64,000 nt of DNA from an uncultured Elioraea sp. Lineage in GTDB: Bacteria > Pseudomonadota > Alphaproteobacteria > Acetobacterales > Acetobacteraceae. Shown here one piece after another: positions 35,100 through 43,726 of this stretch; the stretch's first letter is position 1, and every line of letters begins with the position of its first letter. The translations under genes and the position numbers were made by a program. The stretch is from the NCBI GenBank assembly GCA_938010425.1, contig CALLUO010000005.1:62001-126000 (forward strand), read 5' to 3'. Below the pieces are notes generated by a model. It worked only from the letters and a program-made list of their open reading frames with translations, did no database searches and was not told the origin of the DNA.

Positions 35100-36020
35100 A
35101 TGCGTTGCTTTGACCTGCAGGGCCACCGTGGCGCGCGCGGGCTCGCTCCGGAAAATACGCTTGCTGGTTTCGCCCGCGCTCTCGCCATCGGCGTCAGCAC
35201 GCTGGAGATGGATATCGCGGTGACGGCGGACGGGGTGGTTGTCGTCAGCCATGATCCGGTTTTGAACCCAGATCTCACCCGCGGGCCTGACGGGACTTGG
35301 CTCGACACACCAGGTCCTTCTATCTGCAGCCTTACTCTTGCGGAGCTTCGCTGCTACGACGTCGGGCGCTTGAAGCCCGGCAGCCCCACGGCCGTGCTGT
35401 TTCCCCACCAGTGCGCCGTCGATGGCGAACGCATTCCCACCCTTGCCGAGGTGATCGCGTTGACCAAAGCGCTAGGCGCTGATCACATCTGGTTCAATAT
35501 TGAGACGAAGCTCTTTCCCCATCGTCCTGACCTGACGGTTTCACCCGAGGAAATGGCGGAGAGGCTGGTGGCTGTCCTGGTCGCGGAGGGGGTGGCGGAA
35601 CGGGCCATGGTGCAGTCGTTTGACTGGCGCAGCCTGCTTTGGGTGCAGCGCTGGTACCCGCAGATCACCACCTCGTACCTGACCAGTGCGCGCACGCTTG
35701 CCCCGTGCGGATCGGCGCCGTCGCCCTGGTTGGCTGGCTTTGATCCACGTGCGCACGATGGCTCCATTCCGGCAGTTGTGCGCGCTGCAGGCGGCACTCT
35801 CTGGTCACCGGATCATCAGGACATCGGCAAAGAAACGGTGGCGGCGGCGCACGCCCTCGGGGTCGCGGTTATCCCGTGGACGGTCAACGTGCCAGCCGAG
35901 ATGGCGCGACTGATCGATTGGGGCGTTGATGGGTTGATCACGGACTATCCGGACCGGGCCCGCTTGGTGCTCGAACAGCGTGGGATTGCACTTCCGCGCG
36001 CCGTTGGGTCAACCGGCTGA
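35100..36020 (+). CDS. Glycerophosphodiester phosphodiesterase
   Basis: A TIM-barrel GDPD enzyme of 306 residues that hydrolyses glycerophosphodiesters to glycerol-3-phosphate and an alcohol. Catalytic and metal residues sit in the usual places: QGHRGARGLAPENTLAGFARAL (HRG, ENT), TLEMDIAVTADGVVVVSHDP (E, D, second H), then WFNIETKL with the metal-binding glutamate, MVQSFDW, and the C-terminal VIPWTVNVPAEMARLIDWGVDGLITDYPD. No signal peptide is seen, so the enzyme is probably cytosolic. The start has no obvious ribosome site. Its last 12 bases overlap the convergent gene ending at 36009. Confidence 0.93.
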   Translation: MRCFDLQGHRGARGLAPENTLAGFARALAIGVSTLEMDIAVTADGVVVVSHDPVLNPDLTRGPDGTWLDTPGPSICSLTLAELRCYDVGRLKPGSPTAVLFPHQCAVDGERIPTLAEVIALTKALGADHIWFNIETKLFPHRPDLTVSPEEMAERLVAVLVAEGVAERAMVQSFDWRSLLWVQRWYPQITTSYLTSARTLAPCGSAPSPWLAGFDPRAHDGSIPAVVRAAGGTLWSPDHQDIGKETVAAAHALGVAVIPWTVNVPAEMARLIDWGVDGLITDYPDRARLVLEQRGIALPRAVGSTG

Positions 36021-36659
36021 GTGTTCGGTCGGCGTTTCGTAGAAATTGGCCGCGGTCGACAGCCGGCTGAGCAGGGCCTGCATGGCTGGCGCCTCATAGC
36101 CCCGATCGGCGGTCAGCGCCGTCATCGGGCAAAAAAACTCATGAGCGTGCGGCACCTGGCCCTCGGCGAAGGGCCGGTAATGCTTGTCTTTTAGACCGTA
36201 GAGCACGCGCACATCGCGCACCGGTAAAGTGAGGGGGCCGGTCGGTTCTGACTCAAGAACCCCTGTCAGGCGCCAGCGCGGCGTGGGATCTCCGCCGCTA
36301 GCAGAGGCAAGAAGCCAAGGCAGCGGACAGACGGCGAGGAGGGAGTGGGTCGAGGGGGCGAACCTGGCCCGCTTGTCGAGCAGGTTTTGAAACGAGGAGC
36401 AGGCTTCGATCGCGACCACATCGCACCAGGGCTCGGCCGGCGTGCCGCCGAATTGCAGCCACATACCATCCGGCAGGGTCTTCAGCCGGTCTGTCCCTGG
36501 GATTTTGAGAAAGGGCGAAACAGCATTCGTTGCGTCCGCCGGACGCCCGCGCAAGACGCGCGGCGTGCCGTTGAGGCGTGTCCAGAGCCCAGGGGGATGC
36601 TCGGGCCACTTCCGCAACTGATGGCGGACCAGCGCATCCAGGCTCGCGTACCGTTCCAT
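36009..36659 (-). CDS. Hypothetical protein, no recognised family
   Basis: A 216-residue soluble protein, rich in Trp, Pro and Leu. Its notable stretches are PEHPPGLWTRLNGTPRVLRG, CDVVAIEACSSFQNLLDKRARFAPST, LLAVCPLPWLLAS, VRDVRVLYGLKDKHYRPFAEGQ and HAHEFFCPMTAL. The DVVAIE and DKRARF stretches hint at an acidic/basic active-site arrangement, but no function can be given. The ATG at 36659 has GGAGG eight bases upstream, a strong site; the frame continues open to 36713. A perfect 13-bp palindrome lies 40 bases upstream. The gene is isolated, beside a locally AT-richer stretch and a pseudogene, which suggests acquired DNA. Confidence 0.65.
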   Translation of the reverse strand: MERYASLDALVRHQLRKWPEHPPGLWTRLNGTPRVLRGRPADATNAVSPFLKIPGTDRLKTLPDGMWLQFGGTPAEPWCDVVAIEACSSFQNLLDKRARFAPSTHSLLAVCPLPWLLASASGGDPTPRWRLTGVLESEPTGPLTLPVRDVRVLYGLKDKHYRPFAEGQVPHAHEFFCPMTALTADRGYEAPAMQALLSRLSTAANFYETPTEHSAG

Positions 36660-36698
36660 GGGGCTACCTCCAGGGGGTGCGTTCCATGCGTCCGGTCC

Positions 36699-36711
36699 GT
36701 ATTCTGAATAC
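36699..36711. promoter_or_regulatory. Perfect palindrome, possible operator
   Basis: GTATTC-T-GAATAC is a 6+1+6 perfect inverted repeat located 40-52 bases upstream of the ATG of the hypothetical gene ending at 36009. Size and position fit a dimeric repressor operator in the promoter. The regulator is unknown. Confidence 0.4.
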
Positions 36712-37067
36712 AACCATAGGAAAAGCGCAAGCGGTGCTGATCAACCTATGATAGAAAATTCACGCTGTGCTGCCTTCCGGGGCGCATGTGTCAGCCTGTG
36801 AGTCGAAGCCTGGAAAACGTGTGAGCCTTCCCTGCAATGATCAGCGTATCAACGCCCTTCGGCCAAAACGGCCCGGTGTCAGTCATGTGGACAACACGCT
36901 AGCGCAACGTAACTTTTGCCCAGCCGGTGAATCGCCGTCAAGACATGGCAGACAATGCATCGTGGGGTGAGTCCGCCTCGCGCGGTGGGACGGTATCGTC
37001 CCGATAAGCCTGAGTGTGGTTAGAGGTTATCTTGGGATCGACTGGACACGCCTCTTCGCGCCGCCTC
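36712..37067. other. Intergenic stretch with a short hairpin
   Basis: About 355 bases between the hypothetical gene and the end of gltA. It is locally AT-richer around 36712-36765. No protein or RNA gene is recognised. At 36987-37002, GGGACG-GTAT-CGTCCC forms a 6-bp hairpin 66 bases after the gltA stop. It could help end gltA transcription, although no T run follows it on the minus strand. Confidence 0.45.
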
Positions 37068-38384
37068 TTAACCCCGCTCGGCGAGCGGGATAACGTCCCG
37101 TTGTGCCGCGCCAGTGTAGACTTGGCGCGGTCGCCCGATCCGTTGCGAGGGGTCGCCGATCATTTCCTTCCACTGACTGATCCAACCCACCGTGCGCGCC
37201 ACTGCAAAGACGGCGGTGAACATGCTTGTGGGCAAACCCATCGCCTTAAGGATAATGCCCGAATAGAAATCCACATTGGGATACAGCTTACGGCTGATAA
37301 AATACTCGTCGGAGAGAGCGATTCGCTCAAGCTCCATTGCGATTTCGAGCAAAGGCTCGCGTTCGATACCAAGCTCCGTAAGAACCTCGTGGCAGGTTCG
37401 TGCCATGATCTTGGCGCGCGGGTCGTAATTTTTATATACGCGATGCCCGAAACCCATCAGCCTGATATTGCTAGTTTTGTCCTTCACCTTGGCGATGAAT
37501 TCCGGGATGCGGTCCACCGAGCCGATCTCGGCCAGCATCTTCAGCACCGCCTCGTTCGCTCCGCCATGCGCCGGCCCCCACAGGGTAGCGATCCCGGCGG
37601 CGACACAGGCGAAGGGGTTAGCCCCTGTCGAGCCAGCGAGCCGCACCGTCGAAGTGGAGGCATTTTGTTCGTGATCTGCATGCAGGATTAAGATTCGGTC
37701 CATCGCCCGCGCAAGCACGGGATTAATCACGTAAGGCTCGGTCGGCACAGCGTTCAACATGTAAAGGAAGTTCTCCGCATAGCCGAGATCGTTGCGCGGA
37801 TACATGAACGGCTGACCGATGGAGTATTTGTACGCCCAAGCGGCGATGGTCGGCACCTTCGCGATCAAGCGATGGGAAGCGATTTCCCTCTGCCGTGGAT
37901 CGTTGACATCGCTCGAGTCTGGATAAAACGCGCTCATCGCTCCCACCACAGCGGTCAACACCGCCATCGGGTGGGCGTCACGGCGGAACCCGTCGAAGAA
38001 CCGCCGCAGCTGCTCGTGGATCATGGTATGGCGCATAATCGTGCGCGAAAACGCGTCGTGCTGCGCCTTGGTTGGCAATTCGCCATACAGAAGAAGGTGG
38101 GCAACCTCGAGGAAGGTACACTGTTCGGCAAGTTGCTCGATCGGATAGCCACGATGCAGCAGGATCCCCTGATCACCATCAATGTAGGTGATGGTGCTCT
38201 CGCACGCTGCCGTCGCCCCATAGCCGGGATCGTAGGTGAATAGACCGAGATCCTGGTAAAGACGCCGGATGTCGATCGCCGATGGGCCGAGCGTGCCGGG
38301 GATAACCGGCAGGATGGCAGAGCGGTTGGTGCCGTCGAGCGTGATGGTTACCGTCTGCGCGGCGGGCTTCGACATCTCGTTCAT
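37068..38384 (-). CDS. gltA: Citrate synthase
   Basis: The type-II, hexameric-type citrate synthase that condenses acetyl-CoA and oxaloacetate. The 438-residue product contains [84 protein letters not shown] (catalytic His) and [21 protein letters not shown] with the second active-site His, plus VDFYSG with the catalytic Asp. The ATG at 38384 follows GGAGAG. A perfect 8-bp stem lies just upstream in the leader. It is transcribed alone and follows the BASS transporter gene on the same strand by 132 bases. Confidence 0.97.
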   Translation of the reverse strand: MNEMSKPAAQTVTITLDGTNRSAILPVIPGTLGPSAIDIRRLYQDLGLFTYDPGYGATAACESTITYIDGDQGILLHRGYPIEQLAEQCTFLEVAHLLLYGELPTKAQHDAFSRTIMRHTMIHEQLRRFFDGFRRDAHPMAVLTAVVGAMSAFYPDSSDVNDPRQREIASHRLIAKVPTIAAWAYKYSIGQPFMYPRNDLGYAENFLYMLNAVPTEPYVINPVLARAMDRILILHADHEQNASTSTVRLAGSTGANPFACVAAGIATLWGPAHGGANEAVLKMLAEIGSVDRIPEFIAKVKDKTSNIRLMGFGHRVYKNYDPRAKIMARTCHEVLTELGIEREPLLEIAMELERIALSDEYFISRKLYPNVDFYSGIILKAMGLPTSMFTAVFAVARTVGWISQWKEMIGDPSQRIGRPRQVYTGAAQRDVIPLAERG

Positions 38385-38404
38385 GGCGGTTCTCTCCGAC
38401 CCCT

Positions 38405-38428
38405 AGGGGCGCGTCCCGCAGCGCCCCT
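38405..38428 (-). promoter_or_regulatory. Stem-loop in the gltA leader
   Basis: AGGGGCGC and GCGCCCCT pair perfectly over 8 bp around an 8-base loop, 20 bases before the gltA ATG. It could terminate the upstream transporter transcript, but no T run follows. It could instead shape gltA mRNA translation or stability. Confidence 0.4.
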
Positions 38429-38516
38429 CTCGTTCACGGCTTCGTCAGATTAGGTCGGTCTCTGCGCCAGGGCAATCTGCCGCAGTGCAGCAAAGCCGCG
38501 TCTTCAACGGTGATGG

Positions 38517-39470
38517 TCAAACCAGCCGGCGGTAGAGGGGCTTGAGAAGAAAAGGACTGAGAAAAAGGGGAAACTGGCACAGCGCGAAGAACGCAAGAAT
38601 GTCAAACCCCGTGTCGGGCGGCAGCACAGCAAGATAGAGCGCCATATTGCGATTGCCGGACAAAAGCCCGGTTGCCAGTGCAATCTTTCGCCCAAACGGC
38701 AGGAAGGCCAAGGCAGTCGCCGCGTTGAGCCCATAATTGCCGAGGAAGGCCAAAGCAAGCGCCACCGCCATGAATCGCGGTCGCTCGATGAAGCCGGCGA
38801 GAATGCCGTCCATCACCCCAACTCCATACAGGCCGACCAGCAGAACCGCCGCACCGTCAATTGCCCGTCCCCAGGGTGACAGCCGCTCCTCCCTCGCAAG
38901 CCGGCGGATGGCGAGGCTGAGCAGCAGCGGCACGCCAACGACGAGGGCAAGCCGTGCCGACAAGCCGCCGATGGTCAGCGGCAGGGCAACGCCAAGGAGG
39001 CCCAAGGCAAGCGGCGGCGCGGTGAACGGCACCAACAGGGTGGACAAGACGGAGGCGACCAAGGAGAGCTGCGGATCGAGCCCGACAAGTCGGGCGAACG
39101 CGGGGGCAGAGGTGGCAGCGCACCCGGTCGCCATGATCACCAGCGCCTCGGCAAGCGCGCCGTCGAACCGCGCCAGCCGAACCAGCGCAGCGGTGAGCCA
39201 CGGTGCCCCCACCATCAGCCACACCACAAGCCAGAGCACGAGCCAGGGGCGACGGAGGTAGCCAAGTACAGCGGCGAAATCGACGCGCAGCAGCACAAGT
39301 GTCATCAGCCCCACCACCGTCGGTGTGATGATGAACCGCATCGCGCGCGCGACTGGCGGGACGAGGAGGCCAAAAAAGATCGCGACCGCAAGTAGGGCCG
39401 AGCCGTGCCAGGCGCAGGCCTCGAGGAAGCGGCGGAGAAACAAGGCGGGTCGCGGGCCTTTGCGGAACAA
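38517..39470 (-). CDS. Bile acid:sodium symporter (BASS)-like membrane transporter
   Basis: A 317-residue multi-pass inner-membrane protein with about nine or ten hydrophobic helices. The order of segments resembles sodium-dependent BASS transporters: LLVPPVARAMRFIITPTVVGLMTLVLLRV, ATGCAATSAPAFARLVGLDPQLSLVASVLSTLLVPF, and near the end FLPFGRKIALATGLLSGNRNMALYLAVL, which resembles the conserved C-terminal crossover with its SGNRN motif. The substrate is unknown. The TTG at 39470 leaves only 24 bases to the divergent pentapeptide-repeat gene; an internal TTG at 39443 is a possible alternative. Confidence 0.72.
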   Translation of the reverse strand: MFRKGPRPALFLRRFLEACAWHGSALLAVAIFFGLLVPPVARAMRFIITPTVVGLMTLVLLRVDFAAVLGYLRRPWLVLWLVVWLMVGAPWLTAALVRLARFDGALAEALVIMATGCAATSAPAFARLVGLDPQLSLVASVLSTLLVPFTAPPLALGLLGVALPLTIGGLSARLALVVGVPLLLSLAIRRLAREERLSPWGRAIDGAAVLLVGLYGVGVMDGILAGFIERPRFMAVALALAFLGNYGLNAATALAFLPFGRKIALATGLLSGNRNMALYLAVLPPDTGFDILAFFALCQFPLFLSPFLLKPLYRRLV

Positions 39471-39494
39471 GGCCCCTGTTCTATATGCCCGCCC

Positions 39495-39989
39495 ATGCCC
39501 GCGCTACCCGCCCTCGTCGCGGCGCTGCTCCTCACCGGCGCCGCGCCTGCCTTCGCGTCCTGTTCGGATCCCGCCGCACCCGGTGTGAACTGGCGACGGT
39601 GCCTGCTCGATCGACGCGACTTCAGCGGCGCGGACCTCACGGGCGCTGTTCTGCGCGACGCCTCGCTGCAACGCGCCGAACTCGCGCGCGCCAAGCTCGT
39701 CGAGGTCGATGGGGCGGATGCGCGCTTTGTCTCCGCCAATTTGCGCGAGGCCGATCTCTCTCGCTCGACGTTCCGCAGCGCCGATTTCACCCGTGCTGAT
39801 CTGCGGGGCGCGATCCTGCGTGAGGCCGACCTGCGGCGCGCACGCTTCTTCCGCGCCGATCTGCGCGGGGCGGATTTAACCGGGGCCAACCTGGCTGGAG
39901 TTGATCTAAACGGCGCCGAGCTCGGCGGCGCACGCTGGATCGACGGAACACGCACCTGCGCCGAAGGCTCGGTCGGGGTCTGTCAGTAA
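39495..39989 (+). CDS. Exported pentapeptide-repeat protein
   Basis: A 164-residue protein with a signal peptide (MPALPALVAALLLTGAAPAFA) and a right-handed quadrilateral beta-helix built from A(D/N)LXX repeats: DFSGADLTGAVLRDASLQRAEL, then DGADARFVSANLREADLSRSTF and DFTRADLRGAILREADLRRARF, then ADLRGADLTGANLAGVDLNGAELGGA (about residues 40-145). Two cysteines flank each end (CSDP, RCLL; RTC, GVCQ), consistent with disulfides capping the helix in the periplasm. The role is unknown; no gyrase-protection link can be drawn. The start has a TATATG box eight bases upstream and no ribosome site, so leaderless translation is possible. Confidence 0.85.
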   Translation: MPALPALVAALLLTGAAPAFASCSDPAAPGVNWRRCLLDRRDFSGADLTGAVLRDASLQRAELARAKLVEVDGADARFVSANLREADLSRSTFRSADFTRADLRGAILREADLRRARFFRADLRGADLTGANLAGVDLNGAELGGARWIDGTRTCAEGSVGVCQ

Positions 39990-40036
39990 CGCGTCCGTTT
40001 CTGTTGCACGACGCGCCGCCGCGGCAGAGTGCAGAC

Positions 40037-42256
40037 ATGACGGCTCAAGCGGCGACTCCTGAGCCCTACGACTACCTCGCGCGGCTGAACCCGGAACAGC
40101 GCGAGGCGGTGGAAACGCTCGACGGCCCCCTGCTCGTGCTGGCAGGGGCAGGCACGGGCAAGACGCGCGTGCTCACCACGCGCTTCGCCCACCTGCTCCT
40201 TACCGGCCGTGCAGCACCTGGCCAAGTCCTCGCCGTCACCTTCACCAACAAGGCGGCGCGCGAAATGCGCGACCGGATCGCCGCGCTGATCGGACGTCCT
40301 GTGGAGGGGCTTTGGCTCGGCACCTTCCATGCCCTGTGTGCCCGCCTATTGCGACGCTATGCCGAGCGTGCGGGCCTTACCCCGTCCTTCACCATCCTCG
40401 ATGCTGACGACCAGCTTCGGCTGCTCAAGCAGGTGATGGAGGCCGAGCGCGTCGACACAAAACGTTGCCCGCCTGCGCAGCTGTTGGCCGAAATCCAGCG
40501 TTGGAAAGATCGCGGCCTTCTTCCTGATGCCGTTTCGCCCGAAGACGATCGCGGCCTCGCCGATGGCCGCGCCCGCGCCCTTTACGCTGCCTGGCAAGAA
40601 CGGCTCAGGGCGCTCAATGCGGTCGATTTCGGCGACCTTTTATTGCATGTGGTCGAACTCCTTCGCCGCGACCCCGAGGTGCTCGCCGAGGCGCATCGCC
40701 GCTTTCGCTGGATCATGGTCGACGAGTACCAGGACACCAACTTGGTGCAGTATCTCTGGCTTAGGCTGCTTGCGCAGGGCCATCGCAACATTTGCTGTGT
40801 CGGCGATGACGACCAGTCGATCTATTCCTGGCGCGGTGCGGAGATCGAAAATATCCTCCGCTTCGAGCGCGATTTTCCGGGTGCTAAGGTGGTGCGGCTC
40901 GAGCGCAACTACCGCTCCACCGCGCCTATCTTGGCCGCAGCCTCGGCTTTGATCACCCATAACGAAGGCCGGCTCGGCAAGACGCTGCGCGCCGCCGCCA
41001 AGGGTGCCGAGGCGGGCGAGCCCGTCGAGGTGCAGGCGCTGTGGGATTCGGAGGAGGAGGCGCGTTTCGTCGGTGCGCGTATCGAGGCGCTGCGCGCAAA
41101 GGGCCACGCTCTTGCCGAAATCGCCATTCTGGTGCGCGCGGGCTTCCAGACGCGGGCCTTCGAGGAAAGGCTGATCGTGCTCGGTATCCCTTACCGCATC
41201 GTCGGCGGGCTTCGCTTCTATGAACGGCAGGAAATCCGCGATGCGCTGGCCTATATGCGGCTCCTCGTCCAGCCTGCCGACGATCTCGCCTTCGAGCGCA
41301 TCGTCAACGTACCGAAACGAGGCTTGGGCGAGGCGGCGTTGAGGGCGATGCATGAACGGGCACGCGCCGATCGCGTCCCTCTTTCGCGCGCCGCCGCCGA
41401 TCTTGTGCGTTCCGACATTCTGAAAGGCAAACCCCGCGCCGCGCTTGCCCAGTTTCTCAACGATCTCGATCGCTGGCGGGCTATGCTCTCGCGCGAAGGG
41501 CACGCCGCGACAGTCGCTGCCATGCTGGACGAGTCGGGCTATACTGAGATGTGGCGCAAGGACGCGTCACCCGATGCGCCCGGGCGTCTTGAAAACCTGC
41601 GCGAGCTCGTCCGCGCACTTTCAGAGTTTGAAACGTTGGCAGGGTTTCTCGAGCACGTCGCGCTCGTCACCGAGAACGACGAGGTAGCGGAGGGAGACAG
41701 AGTGAACCTCATGACCCTGCATGCAGCGAAAGGGTTGGAGTTCGACACCGTGTTCCTTCCCGGCTGGGAGGAGGGGCTGTTCCCGAACCAGCGCGCGCTC
41801 GACGAGGGTGGGGAAAAGGCACTAGAGGAGGAACGGCGGCTTGCTTATGTGGGGCTGACGCGCGCGCGTCATCGCGCCATCATCTCCTGGGTGGCGAACC
41901 GGCGCATCTACAACGCCTGGCAGTCTGCCATCCCGTCGCGCTTCCTCGATGAACTGCCCGAGGCTGAGGTGCGCCGTGTGACGACGCCCCTTGTTGCGCA
42001 ACGGCGCTTTGATGCGGCGTCATCTGTCTTCCCTGCTGTTGCGTTCGGCGGGGCCGGGCGGAGCCGCGTGGTCGAGATAGGAGCGTGGGAGGTGGCTGAA
42101 CGGCCGCCGTCGACGGAACGTTTCGCGCCTGGGGACCGGGTTTTCCACGAGAAATTCGGGTACGGAATGGTTCAGGCGGTGGAGGAGGATCGTCTCGACA
42201 TCGCGTTCGGCACCGGGGTGAAGCGTGTGCTTGATCGATTCGTTCGCCGCGCATGA
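40037..42256 (+). CDS. uvrD: ATP-dependent DNA helicase UvrD/PcrA
   Basis: A 739-residue superfamily-1A 3'-5' helicase acting in nucleotide excision and mismatch repair. Helicase motifs appear in order: LNPEQREAVETLDGPLLVLAGAGTGKTRVLT (Q motif and Walker A), VTFTNKAAREM, WLGTFHALCARLLRR, IMVDEYQDTN (motif II), CCVGDDDQSIYSWRGAE, RLERNYRS, RIVGGLRFYERQEIRDALAY, NLMTLHAAKGLEFDTVFL and EERRLAYVGLTRAR. The C-terminal end FAPGDRVFHEKFGYG with the following beta-rich tail is the Tudor-like RNA-polymerase-binding fold. The ATG at 40037 fits the family. It overlaps prmA by four bases. Confidence 0.96.
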   Translation: MTAQAATPEPYDYLARLNPEQREAVETLDGPLLVLAGAGTGKTRVLTTRFAHLLLTGRAAPGQVLAVTFTNKAAREMRDRIAALIGRPVEGLWLGTFHALCARLLRRYAERAGLTPSFTILDADDQLRLLKQVMEAERVDTKRCPPAQLLAEIQRWKDRGLLPDAVSPEDDRGLADGRARALYAAWQERLRALNAVDFGDLLLHVVELLRRDPEVLAEAHRRFRWIMVDEYQDTNLVQYLWLRLLAQGHRNICCVGDDDQSIYSWRGAEIENILRFERDFPGAKVVRLERNYRSTAPILAAASALITHNEGRLGKTLRAAAKGAEAGEPVEVQALWDSEEEARFVGARIEALRAKGHALAEIAILVRAGFQTRAFEERLIVLGIPYRIVGGLRFYERQEIRDALAYMRLLVQPADDLAFERIVNVPKRGLGEAALRAMHERARADRVPLSRAAADLVRSDILKGKPRAALAQFLNDLDRWRAMLSREGHAATVAAMLDESGYTEMWRKDASPDAPGRLENLRELVRALSEFETLAGFLEHVALVTENDEVAEGDRVNLMTLHAAKGLEFDTVFLPGWEEGLFPNQRALDEGGEKALEEERRLAYVGLTRARHRAIISWVANRRIYNAWQSAIPSRFLDELPEAEVRRVTTPLVAQRRFDAASSVFPAVAFGGAGRSRVVEIGAWEVAERPPSTERFAPGDRVFHEKFGYGMVQAVEEDRLDIAFGTGVKRVLDRFVRRA

Positions 42257-43125
42257 AACGCTTGGCACTGTTCTCCGTGCGCGTGCCGGAGGCGGCGGTG
42301 CCCGCCTTTGTCGCCGCTTTCGAAAGCGTGTGCGACAGCGTGGAATTTGTACGCGAGGATGAGAGCTGCGCCACTTGGGTCGTTTCGGGGCTGTTGCGCG
42401 ACCCGTCGCGACGCGGCGGGCTTGACGCAGCACTTGCTCTTGCTGCTGCTGCAACCTCCATCGCGCCGCCCGAGGTGGCTGAGGGCGAGGTCGAGCAGGA
42501 CGGCTGGCTCGCGCGCAGCCTCTCCTCCTTTCCCCCTCGGCCGATCGGGCGGCGTTTCCTTATCCGCGGCACGCACGATGCGCACATCACGAACCCCGGC
42601 CGGCTTGCGCTCACCATCGACGCTGGTCTGGCCTTCGGTTCGGGCGAGCACGCCACCACGCGCGGTTGCCTGATCGCGCTGGAACAGCTTCGGCGTCCTG
42701 CTGGGCCCGTAGCTGACATCGGCACTGGGTCGGGCGTGCTTGCACTTGCGGCCGCCAAGCTTTGGCATGTGAAGGTGGTTGGCGTCGACTGTGAGTGCTG
42801 GGCCGCACACACGGCAGCGCAGAACGCGAAAGCGAACGGGCTTGCCCGCTTCGTGCGCGTCGTGCGTGGCGATGGTTGGCGGGCGCCGGCGATTCGACAC
42901 CGCGCGCCCTATGCCTTGGCCTTGGCCAATATTTTCGCCCGGCCGCTCTGCACCATGGCACGTGAGGCCTCGCGCCGGCTTGCTCGCGGCGGGCGGCTTA
43001 TCCTATCGGGGTTCCATCCCGCCCAGGCGCGGCTGGTTCTCACCGCGCATCGACGCGTCGGTTTCGTGCTCGTCAGGCGGCACGAGGTCGAGAGCTGGAC
43101 CACGCTGGTTCTGGCCAAACGCTGA
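42253..43125 (+). CDS. prmA: Ribosomal protein L11 methyltransferase
   Basis: PrmA trimethylates lysines and the N terminus of ribosomal protein L11. The 290-residue product has the substrate-recognition half followed by the SAM-methyltransferase domain: LTIDAGLAFGSGEHATTRGCLIAL, VADIGTGSGVLALAAAKLW, VVGVDCECWAAHTAAQNAKAN and ALANIFARPLCTMA (in place of the usual ANILA.PL). The ATG overlaps the uvrD stop (ATGA). A strong GC hairpin begins inside its stop codon. Confidence 0.92.
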   Translation: MKRLALFSVRVPEAAVPAFVAAFESVCDSVEFVREDESCATWVVSGLLRDPSRRGGLDAALALAAAATSIAPPEVAEGEVEQDGWLARSLSSFPPRPIGRRFLIRGTHDAHITNPGRLALTIDAGLAFGSGEHATTRGCLIALEQLRRPAGPVADIGTGSGVLALAAAKLWHVKVVGVDCECWAAHTAAQNAKANGLARFVRVVRGDGWRAPAIRHRAPYALALANIFARPLCTMAREASRRLARGGRLILSGFHPAQARLVLTAHRRVGFVLVRRHEVESWTTLVLAKR

Positions 43126-43154
43126 GGGCGGCGCTGGTTGTCGACGCCGCCCTC
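43124..43154. terminator. Hairpin between convergent prmA and DUF1127 gene
   Basis: GAGGGCGGCG (43124-43133) pairs perfectly over 10 bp with CGCCGCCCTC (43145-43154) around an 11-base loop. The stem starts within the prmA TGA. The position between two convergent genes suits a bidirectional terminator, although there is no T tract. Confidence 0.6.
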
Positions 43155-43182
43155 CAAGACCGTGTTGGAAAAGGCTACCGTG

Positions 43183-43575
43183 TCAGGCTGCGCGCGCAGC
43201 CGCGACGTTGGTGTTGGCCGGTTGCGGTGTAGCCACAGACTCGTCACGCGCGGCAGCGGGCTGCGGGGCGGCGAAATCAGGGTCGAACACCCGGGCCAAG
43301 TCGCCGCGGGTCAGCCCGATGTCGCGCAGCTCCCGATCCGACATCCCGTTGAGCTGGTCATAGAGGGCCCGGCGTTGACGGTAGGTGGCGAAAAAGGTCA
43401 CCACCTCGCGCACCGCGTTCCACAGCCAACGCGCGGCGGAGGCAATGGCTCGGCCGATCGCCTCGTCGCGGGCACGGATGGCGGCCAGCCTGATCTCCTC
43501 GATGTCCATCGCTCGGCGAGACGGCGTGAGGGTCGGGTCGAGCTTAACCTCGTCCCTTGGCATGCGGGCATCCAT
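43183..43575 (-). CDS. DUF1127 domain protein (long form)
   Basis: The C-terminal half holds the DUF1127 signature: TYRQRRALYDQLNGMSDRELRDIGLTRGDLARVFDP (about residues 64-99). These small basic proteins in alphaproteobacteria bind RNA or affect phosphate and carbon metabolism. At 130 residues this one is longer than the usual 45-75, with an N-terminal extension (IEEIRLAAIRARDEAIGRAIASAARWLW) and an Ala/Pro-rich tail. The ATG at 43575 has GGATG upstream. An ATG at 43563 is an alternative. Confidence 0.85.
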   Translation of the reverse strand: MDARMPRDEVKLDPTLTPSRRAMDIEEIRLAAIRARDEAIGRAIASAARWLWNAVREVVTFFATYRQRRALYDQLNGMSDRELRDIGLTRGDLARVFDPDFAAPQPAAARDESVATPQPANTNVAAARAA

Positions 43576-43695
43576 GGTTCAGCATCCTTGCTCGTTGGGC
43601 GGGACACTCTCGGCCACCGGCCTGTGCCGGCAGGCTGCGCCCGGCCTCTTCGCACCTGCAACATAGTCTTCTACAGCCTGTGGAAAACGCGAGAA

Positions 43696-43726
43696 CATTC
43701 CATGTCCGCCATGCGATTTTGGAATG
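43696..43726. promoter_or_regulatory. Inverted repeat and candidate promoter before the M24 aminopeptidase gene
   Basis: CATTCCA (43696-43702) and TGGAATG (43720-43726) are perfect inverted arms 17 bases apart. TTGGAA at 43719-43724 followed by TATGTT at 43741-43746 (16-base spacing) resembles a sigma70 promoter. Its -35 overlaps the right arm, so a regulator bound there could block it. This is inferred by eye. Confidence 0.3.
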
